Positions 18,646 through 27,667 of a stretch of 64,000 nt of DNA are shown piece by piece; position 1 is the first letter of the stretch, and the number at the start of each line of letters is the position of its first letter. The notes under the pieces are model-generated. The model did no database searches. It worked only from the letters and a program-made list of their open reading frames with translations, and was not told the DNA's origin. Position numbers and translations under genes: made by a program. Location: assembly GCF_023638035.1 (NCBI RefSeq), contig NZ_JAKRVX010000010.1:1-64000 (forward strand), read 5' to 3'. This DNA comes from Natronocalculus amylovorans (lineage in GTDB: Archaea; Halobacteriota; Halobacteria; Halobacteriales; Haloferacaceae).

Positions 18646-18885
18646 CCTTCGAAGCAGTAGCAAAACACAAGACACAGACCACCGCGTGCGGGGTTGTTCG
18701 TTCGTTCGCTGGTTTTGGCCCGCTACCCTCGCCTCACGTTGCTGAACAACGCGCGTGTTCGGCTGGCGCGTTCAAATACCGAATATCAGAGAACGATTTC
18801 GCTCCTGCGTGCGTGCAAATTTTTGCTGTTCGTGCACACTCAGCGCGCACTGCGTGCATCGATCGACAAAATCACAACCACATTC
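18646..18885. other. GC-rich non-coding gap with repeated GCGTGC-like strings
   Basis: This is the largest gene-free stretch in the cluster (240 bp). It is locally GC-rich, with many GCGTGC/GCGCGC strings and an imperfect long hairpin between GTTGTTC and GAACAAC. CGATCG, common on both sides, appears only at its right end. A rightward frame enters here but its sequence does not look like protein, so the AAA+ gene most likely starts at 18886. It may hold a promoter or a small RNA. Confidence 0.35.
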
Positions 18886-20052
18886 ATGGACGTTCAAATT
18901 ATCACAGAAGCGATACGATCGGGGGCGACACGATCGTCAGAAATTGCAGCGTTTGCGGATCTCGATCCCTCAACAGCCCGTCGGTATCTCAAGCAGGCAT
19001 GCGAAGACGATTCAACGGATATTGTGCGTGCAAAAGCATCCAGCGGGACGGGATATGTCTATGCGATCGAAGAGACACAAGCCGAGGAATCAGCGGCTGA
19101 AATGCCAGTCTTTGGCGATCGAGACTACGCGTGGGAACAGTTTGTCCCAGCACCGAGTGACACCACGTACGTCGAGACCGACGGTGAACTGAGCGATATC
19201 GAAGCGATCGTCGACTCCAGGCATGACACTGGACAGTTGCCGAGGTTCAGACTGTCAGGACCACCCGGAACCGGGAAAACGACACTCGCACGGTCGATCG
19301 CAGCCGAGCGGCAGTGGCCGTTCTTCACGATCCAATTCACCGCGTCAATGCGCGATTCTGAACTCTTCGGTAGTCCGCACATTATTGGCGGTGATTCAGT
19401 CTGGGTTGACGGTCCACTCGTGAAAGCACTACTATGTTCACAGGTTCGTCCGACTGTCGTGGTACTCGATGAAGTGAATCGAGCCCCATTTCACCGAAAG
19501 TCTTCACTCCAGAGCGTGCTGGATCACCGTGCACACGCGACCCTCCCACTTCGAGGAGGCGAAGTAATCGACGGAGCAGCTGAGGACTTTGTGACGATCG
19601 CAACGATGAACGAAGGGAGTGAATATGAAGCATTCCCGATCGATCCCGCGGAAAAACGCCGTCATGGAAACACATGGGAGATCCCGTTCTTGGGATTAGT
19701 GGACGTCGATCGAGAAGTAGAGCTGCTCGTTGGTGCAACCCCGGTCAACTACGAGCTCGCACGTGTGTTCGTCCTTGCAGCCAACGAAGTTCGAGAGCTG
19801 GCACTGCATGATGAAACCTCGCCAATCCAGAAAGGAATCGCGACGTCGACGCTCTTAGAGTGGGCGAAGACAACGATCGCATACCATACACGCGATCGTC
19901 CTGATCCAGTCGCTCGGGCAGCAAAAACTGCCGTCGTCCGGCCACATTACACTGACTACGCTGCCGAAGAAGTGCAAGCCGTGTTGTTGGATACACTCCG
20001 CTCGAAGCATCAAGAACAGAGACAACAGGCGAAAAGAGGTGTCCAACCATGA
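18886..20052 (+). CDS. MoxR/CobS-type AAA+ ATPase with N-terminal HTH
   Basis: 388 aa from the ATG at 18886; codons upstream of it are Arg/Leu-rich and unlike the neighbours. Residues 1-60 resemble a winged helix. The AAA+ module has Walker A GPPGTGKT at about 125-132 and Walker B VVVLDEVNRAP at about 191-201, the typical MoxR/CobS form with an ELFG segment before it. MoxR ATPases usually pair with a VWA protein to remodel or load a target complex, and the VWA gene overlaps this one by 4 bp. A chaperone role in building the envelope machine is the simplest guess. Confidence 0.8.
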   Translation: MDVQIITEAIRSGATRSSEIAAFADLDPSTARRYLKQACEDDSTDIVRAKASSGTGYVYAIEETQAEESAAEMPVFGDRDYAWEQFVPAPSDTTYVETDGELSDIEAIVDSRHDTGQLPRFRLSGPPGTGKTTLARSIAAERQWPFFTIQFTASMRDSELFGSPHIIGGDSVWVDGPLVKALLCSQVRPTVVVLDEVNRAPFHRKSSLQSVLDHRAHATLPLRGGEVIDGAAEDFVTIATMNEGSEYEAFPIDPAEKRRHGNTWEIPFLGLVDVDREVELLVGATPVNYELARVFVLAANEVRELALHDETSPIQKGIATSTLLEWAKTTIAYHTRDRPDPVARAAKTAVVRPHYTDYAAEEVQAVLLDTLRSKHQEQRQQAKRGVQP

Positions 20053-21137
20053 TTGATGATCGTTCAAGGCTCCTCTTTGAGTGGTTAGACGGTGCCATCG
20101 TTGATCAAAACAATGATAGTGAGCAGTCACAAGATGATCAATCTGACCCAAAACAGGAGGACGAGTCTACAGACGACGATCTCGGGCTCGAGCTTCTGCT
20201 TGCGGATGCAGGTGATAGAAGTAACGATGATGAAGAGATTGATGAGTCTGAATTAAATGATAGTGGAGTCGGTGGCTGGGAAGATAGCGATCGACACGTC
20301 GACGTCCCGTGGAACGATTCACTTGATGAGCGTGACGATCGTATCGACAACTACCGTGGTGATGCACCACATAGAGATGTCCGTTTATATCTTCGTGAGA
20401 GTGGCCTTATTGACGATATCAAGTCCGAGCTCAACTCGATCGGTCAGGGTGAAGAGGACATGACGGATGAAGACGGCTCAGTGTTGGACATGCGAAACGT
20501 CACGCGACTGCTTGCCGGAGATACGACCGTTAAAGATTACTACAGACGTCGGAATCCAACGCCCCGTGGAGATCTCGCTGTTGGCATCTCGATCGACATG
20601 TCCGGCTCAATGAGTTCATGCGAACTAGATGCAAAAGCTGCAGTTGGTGGATTTCTATTCGCTGTCCAGGAAAATGGTGGGGCAGTCGTGGCAAATGCAT
20701 GGCGTGGATCGAGCTCACAAACAGAGATTGAGTTACTTACAGGCCCGCACGAACCATTTCGTTGGTCTCATCTCGATGCCACAGAGCCAGGCGGTCAGGA
20801 TCCGATCGCTCGGGGAATGTTCGAATGTGGCCAAATGTTAGCGCAGACGCGCCCGCGTGAGAAACTTTTGCTCGTGATTACGGATGGGAAACCCAACGTC
20901 CAATCCAGAACGCAAGGAGTCTACGACTCAGTCATTGATGAAGCGCAAGCAACGGTCGACGAGCTGCGATCGATGGGCCTGATGGTTGTCGGGCTTGGGT
21001 TTGGGAATGCTCGAGAGAGTAATCTTGTATCGATCTTCGGCAGAGAATTCACGTACATTGTTTCGCTCGAAGACCTTGCAGTCGAGTTCGTGCAGTGCTA
21101 CGAAGAGCACAATCAACCCAATCTGCTGACGGCCTAA
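20049..21137 (+). CDS. VWA-domain (CobT-like) partner of the AAA+ ATPase
   Basis: 362 aa. The first 140 residues are very acidic and likely disordered. The VWA domain begins at about residue 177 and has an intact MIDAS: DMSGSMS near 184, a later Thr-containing loop, and LLLVITDGKPN near 278. Starts within the last codons of the MoxR gene (ATGA overlap), the standard MoxR-VWA arrangement. It should bind Mg and present a substrate to the ATPase. Confidence 0.8.
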   Translation: MIDDRSRLLFEWLDGAIVDQNNDSEQSQDDQSDPKQEDESTDDDLGLELLLADAGDRSNDDEEIDESELNDSGVGGWEDSDRHVDVPWNDSLDERDDRIDNYRGDAPHRDVRLYLRESGLIDDIKSELNSIGQGEEDMTDEDGSVLDMRNVTRLLAGDTTVKDYYRRRNPTPRGDLAVGISIDMSGSMSSCELDAKAAVGGFLFAVQENGGAVVANAWRGSSSQTEIELLTGPHEPFRWSHLDATEPGGQDPIARGMFECGQMLAQTRPREKLLLVITDGKPNVQSRTQGVYDSVIDEAQATVDELRSMGLMVVGLGFGNARESNLVSIFGREFTYIVSLEDLAVEFVQCYEEHNQPNLLTA

Positions 21138-21139
21138 CC

Positions 21140-21220
21140 ATGTCACAAACACAACACACCGATCGACCGCCACCGACAGGTCTCTCTTTTTCGACTTGCA
21201 GTATAGAATTTCAACAGTAA
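21140..21220 (+). CDS. Possible 26-aa microprotein
   Basis: A short frame opens 2 bp after the VWA gene stop. It starts Gln/Thr-rich, contains RPPPTG and ends without a hydrophobic segment. Only the close spacing supports it; it could equally be 3' untranslated sequence. Confidence 0.2.
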   Translation: MSQTQHTDRPPPTGLSFSTCSIEFQQ

Positions 21221-21257
21221 CTCTATAGAATAAAACTCGTTATGCAGAGTGATTACG

Positions 21258-21464
21258 ATGGTCGACGAGACTGACGTCTCGTTAACCACAAACGGCAATG
21301 GCGCACAGGCATATTTCAACACCAATTTACTCGGCGATACGGCATGCCCACTAGATCCCGGTGATCGCTGTCGGGCGATCGCGGTCCAATATGGTATTTT
21401 ACTCGTCCCAGAGACAGACGAGCGATCGTTTACAATTGAGGTGGTGACAACAGATGACCAATAG
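21258..21464 (+). CDS. Small AbrB/SpoVT-like protein, 68 aa
   Basis: The ATG at 21258 (an in-frame GTG lies at 21249). A beta-rich segment with PLDPGDRCRAIAVQYGILLV resembles the swapped-hairpin AbrB fold, a DNA-binding domain common in small haloarchaeal regulators. The end overlaps the next gene by 11 bp. It could regulate the second half of the cluster. Confidence 0.4.
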   Translation: MVDETDVSLTTNGNGAQAYFNTNLLGDTACPLDPGDRCRAIAVQYGILLVPETDERSFTIEVVTTDDQ

Positions 21465-22398
21465 TGGTAGATTTCCTCGGATTCGACAGCTCTACGACGT
21501 TGCTACGAATCCGAATCGCTACCGAAATGAAGATGAGACCGATCTTGATGAATACGTCTCCCCGAATGAATGGCGTGATACGGCAAAGCCTGGATGGGGC
21601 GACCGGATCAAATCTCGCCGTCATACCATCCTCTCGTTTGGATTCATCGGCTTTCTGGTTGTACTTATCATCGGTGTCCATAGCCAGCGATATCTTCCAG
21701 AACTCTATGGAAATCCAATACTGAGCGAAGCGATCAAATGGTTGATTGCGATCCCAACGACGTGGGTTCTCGCAACGAAATGGCAGCGGGGACGGATCGC
21801 TCGACTCGACCAGCTTCACTTGAAAATCGGTGAGGGGGTCAAATCATACTACGGCGTCCTTGAGTCAGATTCAGATGGAAATTATCTGTTTGTCCCGTTG
21901 AAAGGCTTTGACTGGTTTGGTCTTCGTGGACGTCGACTAACGCTTGGAGATCTCTCCGATGATATGGCCGAGGACTTTGCAAAACAGGGTCGACAGCCAG
22001 ACGATCCCGCCAAAATCAGATTAGAGGATTCAATGTACGCAGTGAAAGAGACGGCACTCGGTGATGTTGCCGTGTCACTCACATCTGGATTACAGATCGA
22101 TGGCTACGGGAGAGAGTCCGATCTATACACGTCACCTCCGGATATTGCCGATGAAGAGTCCTACAAGCAACTTGCAGTAACACTCGAGAAAGTCGTTGAC
22201 GAAGTGCAGCACCTTCGAGATGAAGTCCAGGCACGTACTCGACAGCGGAACAAATGGAAGGCGGAAGCCGAGAAAGAACGCCAAGAAATCCGAGATGAAG
22301 TGATGAATATTATCGAAAAGACTGGCGAGGCTGGAGTCTACCGATCGGGTCGAAACAGCCGGCCACGAACGATTTCAATGAATGGTGAATCCGAATGA
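21454..22398 (+). CDS. Membrane protein with C-terminal coiled coil
   Basis: 314 aa. A soluble 50-residue N-terminus, two membrane helices at about 60-80 and 92-112, then a beta-rich cytoplasmic domain (about 120-230) and a coiled coil (about 235-290, KQLAVTLEKVVDEVQHLRDEV). The arrangement suits an inner structural or tethering subunit. Overlaps both neighbours, so it is tightly co-translated with the genes at 21258 and 22395. Confidence 0.6.
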   Translation: MTNSGRFPRIRQLYDVATNPNRYRNEDETDLDEYVSPNEWRDTAKPGWGDRIKSRRHTILSFGFIGFLVVLIIGVHSQRYLPELYGNPILSEAIKWLIAIPTTWVLATKWQRGRIARLDQLHLKIGEGVKSYYGVLESDSDGNYLFVPLKGFDWFGLRGRRLTLGDLSDDMAEDFAKQGRQPDDPAKIRLEDSMYAVKETALGDVAVSLTSGLQIDGYGRESDLYTSPPDIADEESYKQLAVTLEKVVDEVQHLRDEVQARTRQRNKWKAEAEKERQEIRDEVMNIIEKTGEAGVYRSGRNSRPRTISMNGESE

Positions 22399-23975
22399 AC
22401 GTGAATGTTGATCGATTCTGTTCGGTATTCATCGCTGCACTGGTTGTTGCGGTGATGTTATCTATCTCAGTATTCGCGAGTGGGATCGCGATAGCAGATG
22501 AAACAAACAATACAACCGCGATCGAGACAGAGGGTGCGATCCTTACTGCCTCACATCTCTCCTATATCGATGAAGAGGTAACAAGACAGCAAGAGGACGA
22601 TCGTCCGCTCTACATTGCTGCCGACGATCAACTCCGATTGGTTCCACAAAACTTCGCGATGGACAACGTTGAGCGATATGGCGTTGAAACAGATGCTGGA
22701 ACGCTCACAGTCAACGATGACTTTGGATACTTCGAATTTGACGGCCAAGGAAACACGGGGACGTTCGAGATTTGGTTTGAGGTGGATGAAGAAGTTGAAC
22801 AAGGGAATGAAACCGTCACCGATCGTGTTCGCTACGAGGCAATTGTCCGTATCGATGAGGCCACTGAATATGAGCATCATCCAGCAGGGACGCTTGATCA
22901 ACAGCGTGAGGACGCTGCTAATTGGAGTGCATTTGTCTCAAATGTTGAGCGGATCGCAGGTTCAGACGCAGACATGGATGAACAAACCGATCTCGCGATC
23001 GCACTTTTAGAGTTCCGATCGAATCCACTTGCAGCACTGACTGGCGACTTTGCGGGTGTGATAATTCTCTTAACGATGACTCCAGGAGGATGGTTCACAC
23101 TCCTGCTCTTCGCGATGATCTTCGCAGTCTCTACGTACGGCATGCGAAAGCGACTCAACCTATTCGAATCTACAAGCAGTGAACGCGTTCAATTAGATGA
23201 GCAACTCTCTGAGCTCGAGCTCAAGAACAAGAAACAAGCGCTGGAAAACATGGATTGGCAAGACATTCCAGGCATGGACGATCGCACCGCACGGGCGTTC
23301 CGTGACTCAATGGGTGTCAACCCACTCGAAGGGATCACCCGGCTGCTTGCTGTTGTTAGACCGAATGCACTGGTTCGGGATCGGCTTCTTGCGATGAGTC
23401 AATCTGGGTACGTTGCACTTGTTGAACGAACAGATGCACGGACAGACGGAGGGAGTGATAGCGTCGGATCAATAGAGGCTGTTGAACTTGTCCACGCCGA
23501 TCGAGTTCTCGATACTGAAAAACGCGAAGTTGATGATCTCGAAGATCCGTCTGAAGAACTGATTGCAGCACTTGACTGGAACGATCCAGAGCTGCAAAGC
23601 TTCGATTTACCGAATGCTTCGATCGATACAAGCGAGATGCGAACTGAATTGTCAGCTGTTAATTTCGAGGATCTGATGCAGGAGGTACAAGCATCGAGGT
23701 TTGACTTCGAGGATGAAGCCGTGTACGGACAATACATTGCAGAGTTCGTTAAATCAGTCCGAGAACACAACTTTACAGATCAACACGGGCGCGTCGATGA
23801 AACACGCTATGTGATGAATCAATTTCTACATCTGAGCAATGTGACCGACGACATCTTCGAATTCCCAGTGTTGGATTTCGTTGGCGACGCAGTTGAGCGA
23901 GAGCTCATCGATCACAATCCAGTTGAGGAAACTGAACGATACGTGAAAGACGTCGAGGATGGTCGATACTCATGA
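22395..23975 (+). CDS. Single-span membrane protein with large domains on both sides
   Basis: 526 aa. A signal peptide (residues about 10-32) leads to an exported beta-rich domain (about 40-200). A hydrophobic segment at about 215-248 follows, then a long acidic cytoplasmic domain with a helical RVQLDEQLSELELKNKKQ region. Type I topology suggests it couples an outer structure to cytoplasmic ATPases. Overlaps both neighbours by 4 bp. No family recognised. Confidence 0.6.
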   Translation: MNVNVDRFCSVFIAALVVAVMLSISVFASGIAIADETNNTTAIETEGAILTASHLSYIDEEVTRQQEDDRPLYIAADDQLRLVPQNFAMDNVERYGVETDAGTLTVNDDFGYFEFDGQGNTGTFEIWFEVDEEVEQGNETVTDRVRYEAIVRIDEATEYEHHPAGTLDQQREDAANWSAFVSNVERIAGSDADMDEQTDLAIALLEFRSNPLAALTGDFAGVIILLTMTPGGWFTLLLFAMIFAVSTYGMRKRLNLFESTSSERVQLDEQLSELELKNKKQALENMDWQDIPGMDDRTARAFRDSMGVNPLEGITRLLAVVRPNALVRDRLLAMSQSGYVALVERTDARTDGGSDSVGSIEAVELVHADRVLDTEKREVDDLEDPSEELIAALDWNDPELQSFDLPNASIDTSEMRTELSAVNFEDLMQEVQASRFDFEDEAVYGQYIAEFVKSVREHNFTDQHGRVDETRYVMNQFLHLSNVTDDIFEFPVLDFVGDAVERELIDHNPVEETERYVKDVEDGRYS

Positions 23976-25810
23976 TTGATGGAACCGTACTCCAGACAGA
24001 CCTCCGGGTATGGCAACTCTCAGCTGCGGCCGTAGTGTTGGCAGCGATCGCCATTGCAGCGGTCGTAATACGGTATTCATCGATATTTGCATCGCTCCCC
24101 GAAGAGCAAGCACGAGAAAAGCGGGGATTGATCGGACAACGTGAGGATCAAACCCCACAAACACTCCGCATTCCAGCCGGTGAAGACCCTGAAGACTACC
24201 GCGAAGCCATCCGATCGCTGTTCGATCGATCACAAGATATAGATCAAATTCAAGATCGTGCAACGCTCCGTGATGGATTCAAATCCATCCGAAAAGAACT
24301 ACGGACACTGTGGGGGCAAAAAACAGAGCGTGTGCCAAATCTCTCGCTTGCCTACGCAGAAGAGGCGATCGCGATCGCAGTCTTGGGGCTACTCGCAACC
24401 GTAGGACTTGAAACAGTTGAGGAAATATTTGCAACTGGTAGCGCAGATCTATCCCCATCTGTTGTTACCGAATCAGGAATAGAGGCACTCCAAAGCGCTG
24501 CTGAAACAGGGGTCTCCACTGTTTCGGCCTTCCCATTTGCTGGTGATATTTGGGCGCTGACGTTTGCTGGTGCTGTCCTCCTCGCGGAGTTTCTCTTCTA
24601 CAACCCCCTTGTTTCCGCTGTAACACTCGCAGTGTTTGCAGTCCTAATCGGATTCTTAGAACGACAGGTTCCAGAGGCAGTCGATATCGATCTGTTCGAT
24701 CGGCGATCCCTGCTCGTCGGCGGTATTATCACGATCGCAACAACGTGGCTTGCAGGGGCTATTCCTGCATCGATCGGTGCAGCACTCGGTGCTCCGGTTG
24801 GTGGCGCAGTCGTTGGGATGGTCTTCGCAATCGGAGTCTTCAGCCTTGGTGCATGGATTGGGATTGGATTAGCTCGACAACGCATCCAGTATCTCTCTCT
24901 AAAGTTGGATGGCCAACCGCAATCGATCGTTGCATACGTGCTGCTGCAGCGACTCAGCATCGCAATCGCAGGGGTACTAATCCCACTTATCCCGATCTAC
25001 GTGGTCTATCTCTTGATTAGCGGCCGGTTAGTGGCTGTTGTAGGAGCGTATCTTCAAGGCTCACTTCTCATGCAAGTTCTACTCGCGATCGTTGTAGGAA
25101 CGCTCGTGGCGATCGTTGCATACCAGGTACGAGACACATGGCCAGAGCTCCGAGCAGGATTCGAGGAGACATTTTCGAGACAAGCAATCAAGATTGCGTT
25201 CATTGCACGCGGTATTCCGGTCGCGATCGTTGTCTTTGCCGGTCTGGTTGCGTATTCGTTTGCGGTTCCGCTTCCGCTTGTAATTGCAGTTGCACTGTTT
25301 GCTGGGCTCGTAACTCGTGGGTCGATCGCGATCGCTGCTCGATTGAAACGCAAATCAGATCTTATTGAACGCGAGCCAGTGACAGCAAATCGGGTGGTGA
25401 TCTCTGCGTACGTCCTTGAAACAACCAGCGGTGAGGAACGATACTACGCGACGGTCAACACAACCCGACTCGCACACCAGGAGAAGGGAGCGCTTGTCGA
25501 CGCGATCGTCCAAGCTTCTCATGCATTGTTTGAGGATGGTGATGTCGAACCATCGATCGAACAGCAGTTCGCGATCGATCTGTTCGAATTAGGGGTGACA
25601 GACATCAATGAAACAAGAGTTCGGTTATACGAACGAGCTCGCTTGATCTGTAACCGCACATTCTCGAAGCGTGGAAAACGAGTTGAGAGCGAGACATTAG
25701 AACAGCTGCTCTCGAAAGACGTTCCAGAGCCAATCTATCGATCGTATCTTTCGCGAAGACTCAACCAACAAGAGCTGCGGCATCGAGACGGCTACTACGC
25801 GATCGTGTAG
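23972..25810 (+). CDS. Large polytopic membrane protein, last gene of the cluster
   Basis: 612 aa. One helix at 14-34, then a charged linker, then about nine more helices between residues 120 and 455, with Gly/Ala-rich segments (a SIGAALGAPVGGAVVGMVFAI stretch). The last 150 residues are soluble and mixed alpha/beta. The number of helices and its place next to the ATPase and the tethering proteins make it a candidate core membrane channel or platform. Ends the co-directional block; site 3 of the CTAACCAACA repeat follows 36 bp later. Confidence 0.6.
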   Translation: MIDGTVLQTDLRVWQLSAAAVVLAAIAIAAVVIRYSSIFASLPEEQAREKRGLIGQREDQTPQTLRIPAGEDPEDYREAIRSLFDRSQDIDQIQDRATLRDGFKSIRKELRTLWGQKTERVPNLSLAYAEEAIAIAVLGLLATVGLETVEEIFATGSADLSPSVVTESGIEALQSAAETGVSTVSAFPFAGDIWALTFAGAVLLAEFLFYNPLVSAVTLAVFAVLIGFLERQVPEAVDIDLFDRRSLLVGGIITIATTWLAGAIPASIGAALGAPVGGAVVGMVFAIGVFSLGAWIGIGLARQRIQYLSLKLDGQPQSIVAYVLLQRLSIAIAGVLIPLIPIYVVYLLISGRLVAVVGAYLQGSLLMQVLLAIVVGTLVAIVAYQVRDTWPELRAGFEETFSRQAIKIAFIARGIPVAIVVFAGLVAYSFAVPLPLVIAVALFAGLVTRGSIAIAARLKRKSDLIEREPVTANRVVISAYVLETTSGEERYYATVNTTRLAHQEKGALVDAIVQASHALFEDGDVEPSIEQQFAIDLFELGVTDINETRVRLYERARLICNRTFSKRGKRVESETLEQLLSKDVPEPIYRSYLSRRLNQQELRHRDGYYAIV

Positions 25811-25845
25811 GCTTGATCAGAGACTCCTTTTCATTACTTGTTTGA

Positions 25846-25887
25846 CTAACCAACACAATCATACCGTTTACTACCTTTGTTGGTTAG
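25846..25887. repeat. Dispersed inverted repeat CTAACCAACA / TGTTGGTTAG, site 3
   Basis: Arms at 25846-25855 and 25878-25887 with a 22-bp spacer. It sits between the end of the envelope cluster and the first ORB of the origin, about 130 bp away. Arm sequence and spacing match sites 4 and 5 exactly. Confidence 0.7.
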
Positions 25888-26017
25888 CTGTAATACTTGG
25901 GTCAGTAGGAATTAATCGATAACTGACTCTCGTACAGGGTTTCAAGCCGATCGTATTTTCTATGATGCTCTCTGAGTGTATACAACGCACCTCGATGCCG
26001 TTGTAACAGGGGGAGAC

Positions 26018-26327
26018 ACACACCTCTTTTCACGAGCTAATACCACAAAATCCGACAGGTACCTCACGAGTGAAATCACCGGAAAGAACGGCGTCAGACA
26101 CACCTCTTTTCACGAGTTACCACGTCCAAACATGCAGTAGAGACCGTCTATAACTGGTATCAATATGAGTGAATGGAGGACACACACTCCTCTTTTCACG
26201 AGTTACCTTTCACGAAGTGGTGATTAACTCCATCATTCCGGCGAGAACAAGAAACAAAAAACTCGTTTAAAGTTCACAAGATCTAGACTAGTCTCTTTTC
26301 TATTTTAACTCGTGAAAATAGGTGTGT
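26018..26327. other. Replication origin with ORB-type repeats
   Basis: Four copies of a 22-bp element with consensus ACACACCTCTTTTCACGAGT followed by TA: 26018-26039, 26098-26119 and 26182-26205 (2-base insertion) on the plus strand, and 26306-26327 inverted with one mismatch. The first three are about 80 bp apart. An AT-rich stretch lies between the third and fourth, and a TG repeat follows the fourth. The array directly precedes the Orc1/Cdc6 gene at 26426, and a fifth inverted copy lies behind it. Repeats plus cognate initiator is the standard haloarchaeal origin layout; 25890-26015 and 26335-26425 hold no genes. Confidence 0.85.
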
Positions 26328-26425
26328 GTGTGTGTTTATAAACTATATAAACAGAATTGAACACATGAAGCTCGTGAAGCTCATGAAGCGAGGGTTTTAT
26401 ATTGGTTTGTGAAAACAGACTGGTA

Positions 26426-27604
26426 ATGGGGCTAGAGAGTTTCACCCGCAATGACCCTATTTTCGCTGACGAGTCTGTCCTCCGTGATAACTACCGACCA
26501 ACAGAGCTGATCGAGCGTGACGCAGAACTATCTGCATATCAGTCGGCGCTGCGACCTGTTATCAATGGAGCACCACCAAAGAATATTTTTATTTACGGAC
26601 AAACCGGCGTCGGCAAGACGTTAGCAACGCGACTTGTCTCAGATCGTCTGCTTGAAGACCAGCGACAGTACGACGATCTGGAAATTAAGATCGTCTCGCT
26701 CAATTGTAAATCGGTTAATTCGTCATACCAAATTGCGGTGAACCTCGTAAATACGTTTCGTGAGCCCTCAGACTATATTCCATCGACGGGCTATCCCCCA
26801 AGCCGAATCTACCAAATGTTGTGGGATCATCTCAACGCCTTGGGTGCCTCACACCTACTCGTGATCCTAGACGAGATTGACTCGATCGGTACCAACGACG
26901 ATATTCTCTACGAACTCCCACGAGCTAATGACAACGAGCACGTTGACGACACCTACATTGGTGTGATTGGTATTTCGAACGATTTCACGTTTCGAGACAA
27001 TCTGAGCGCACGGGTGAAAGACTCGCTGTGTGACGAAGAACTACATTTCCCGCCGTATGACGCCAACAACCTTCGGCATATTCTCGAACGGCGAGCTGAG
27101 AAAGCGTTTCGTGAAGGCGTCCTCGAAGAAGGTGTGATTCCGCTGTGTGCTGCACGGGCAGCCAACGAATCAGGATCGGCACGAATGGCGTTACAACTTC
27201 TCTACAAAGCTGGTGACTTGGCTCGGCAGCGCGATGCCGTGAGCGTCTGCGAAGCGTTCGTGGATGAAGCTCGCCAACTGCTTGAAGAAGGCAAAATCAA
27301 AGATGAACTCGCTCGCCTACCGGTTCACTCGAAGGTCACACTCAGAGCTTTGACTAATTTGCACAAAGCGGGTGAAACACCAGTCAAGCGCCGAGATATT
27401 TACGCACTGTATCTCAAACTGTGTGACGAGATCGGCAGCGATCCTGTGACCGATCGGACGATTCATGATCGAATCAGTCAGCTGCGACAGAAAGGATTCG
27501 TCGAAGCTGACGAACGAAACGACGGTATTAGTGGCGGCAGCTACTATCTGTATGATCTACGGATCATCCCCGAGATGGTAGACGAAGCACTGGATTTGCA
27601 GTGA
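26426..27604 (+). CDS. Orc1/Cdc6 replication initiator of the adjacent origin
   Basis: 392 aa from the ATG at 26426, which has a TTTTATAT TATA-like box about 28 bp upstream; an in-frame TTG at 26402 is less likely. Walker A GQTGVGKTL is at about 58-66 and Walker B LLVILDEIDSIG at about 144-155. The C-terminal part (PVKRRDIYALYLKLCDEIG, then DRTIHDRISQLRQKGFVEAD) is the winged-helix domain that reads ORB sites. It should bind the flanking ORB repeats, melt the origin and recruit MCM, and could repress its own promoter through the inverted ORB at 26306. Confidence 0.92.
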   Translation: MGLESFTRNDPIFADESVLRDNYRPTELIERDAELSAYQSALRPVINGAPPKNIFIYGQTGVGKTLATRLVSDRLLEDQRQYDDLEIKIVSLNCKSVNSSYQIAVNLVNTFREPSDYIPSTGYPPSRIYQMLWDHLNALGASHLLVILDEIDSIGTNDDILYELPRANDNEHVDDTYIGVIGISNDFTFRDNLSARVKDSLCDEELHFPPYDANNLRHILERRAEKAFREGVLEEGVIPLCAARAANESGSARMALQLLYKAGDLARQRDAVSVCEAFVDEARQLLEEGKIKDELARLPVHSKVTLRALTNLHKAGETPVKRRDIYALYLKLCDEIGSDPVTDRTIHDRISQLRQKGFVEADERNDGISGGSYYLYDLRIIPEMVDEALDLQ

Positions 27605-27615
27605 GTTAGCTGTTT

Positions 27616-27637
27616 TAACTCGTGAAAAGAGGTGTGT
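27616..27637 (-). repeat. Fifth ORB copy behind the initiator gene
   Basis: Inverted copy of the same ORB element, 11 bp after the Orc1/Cdc6 stop. It matches the consensus perfectly. With the upstream set it encloses the initiator gene between ORB elements. Confidence 0.75.
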
Positions 27638-27667
27638 GCTACGATCGTACTAGATCCACGTTAGTAG

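Noticed and set aside
26320-26335. TG repeat as a separate functional element
   Set aside because: It is the end of an ORB copy extended by a short dinucleotide run.
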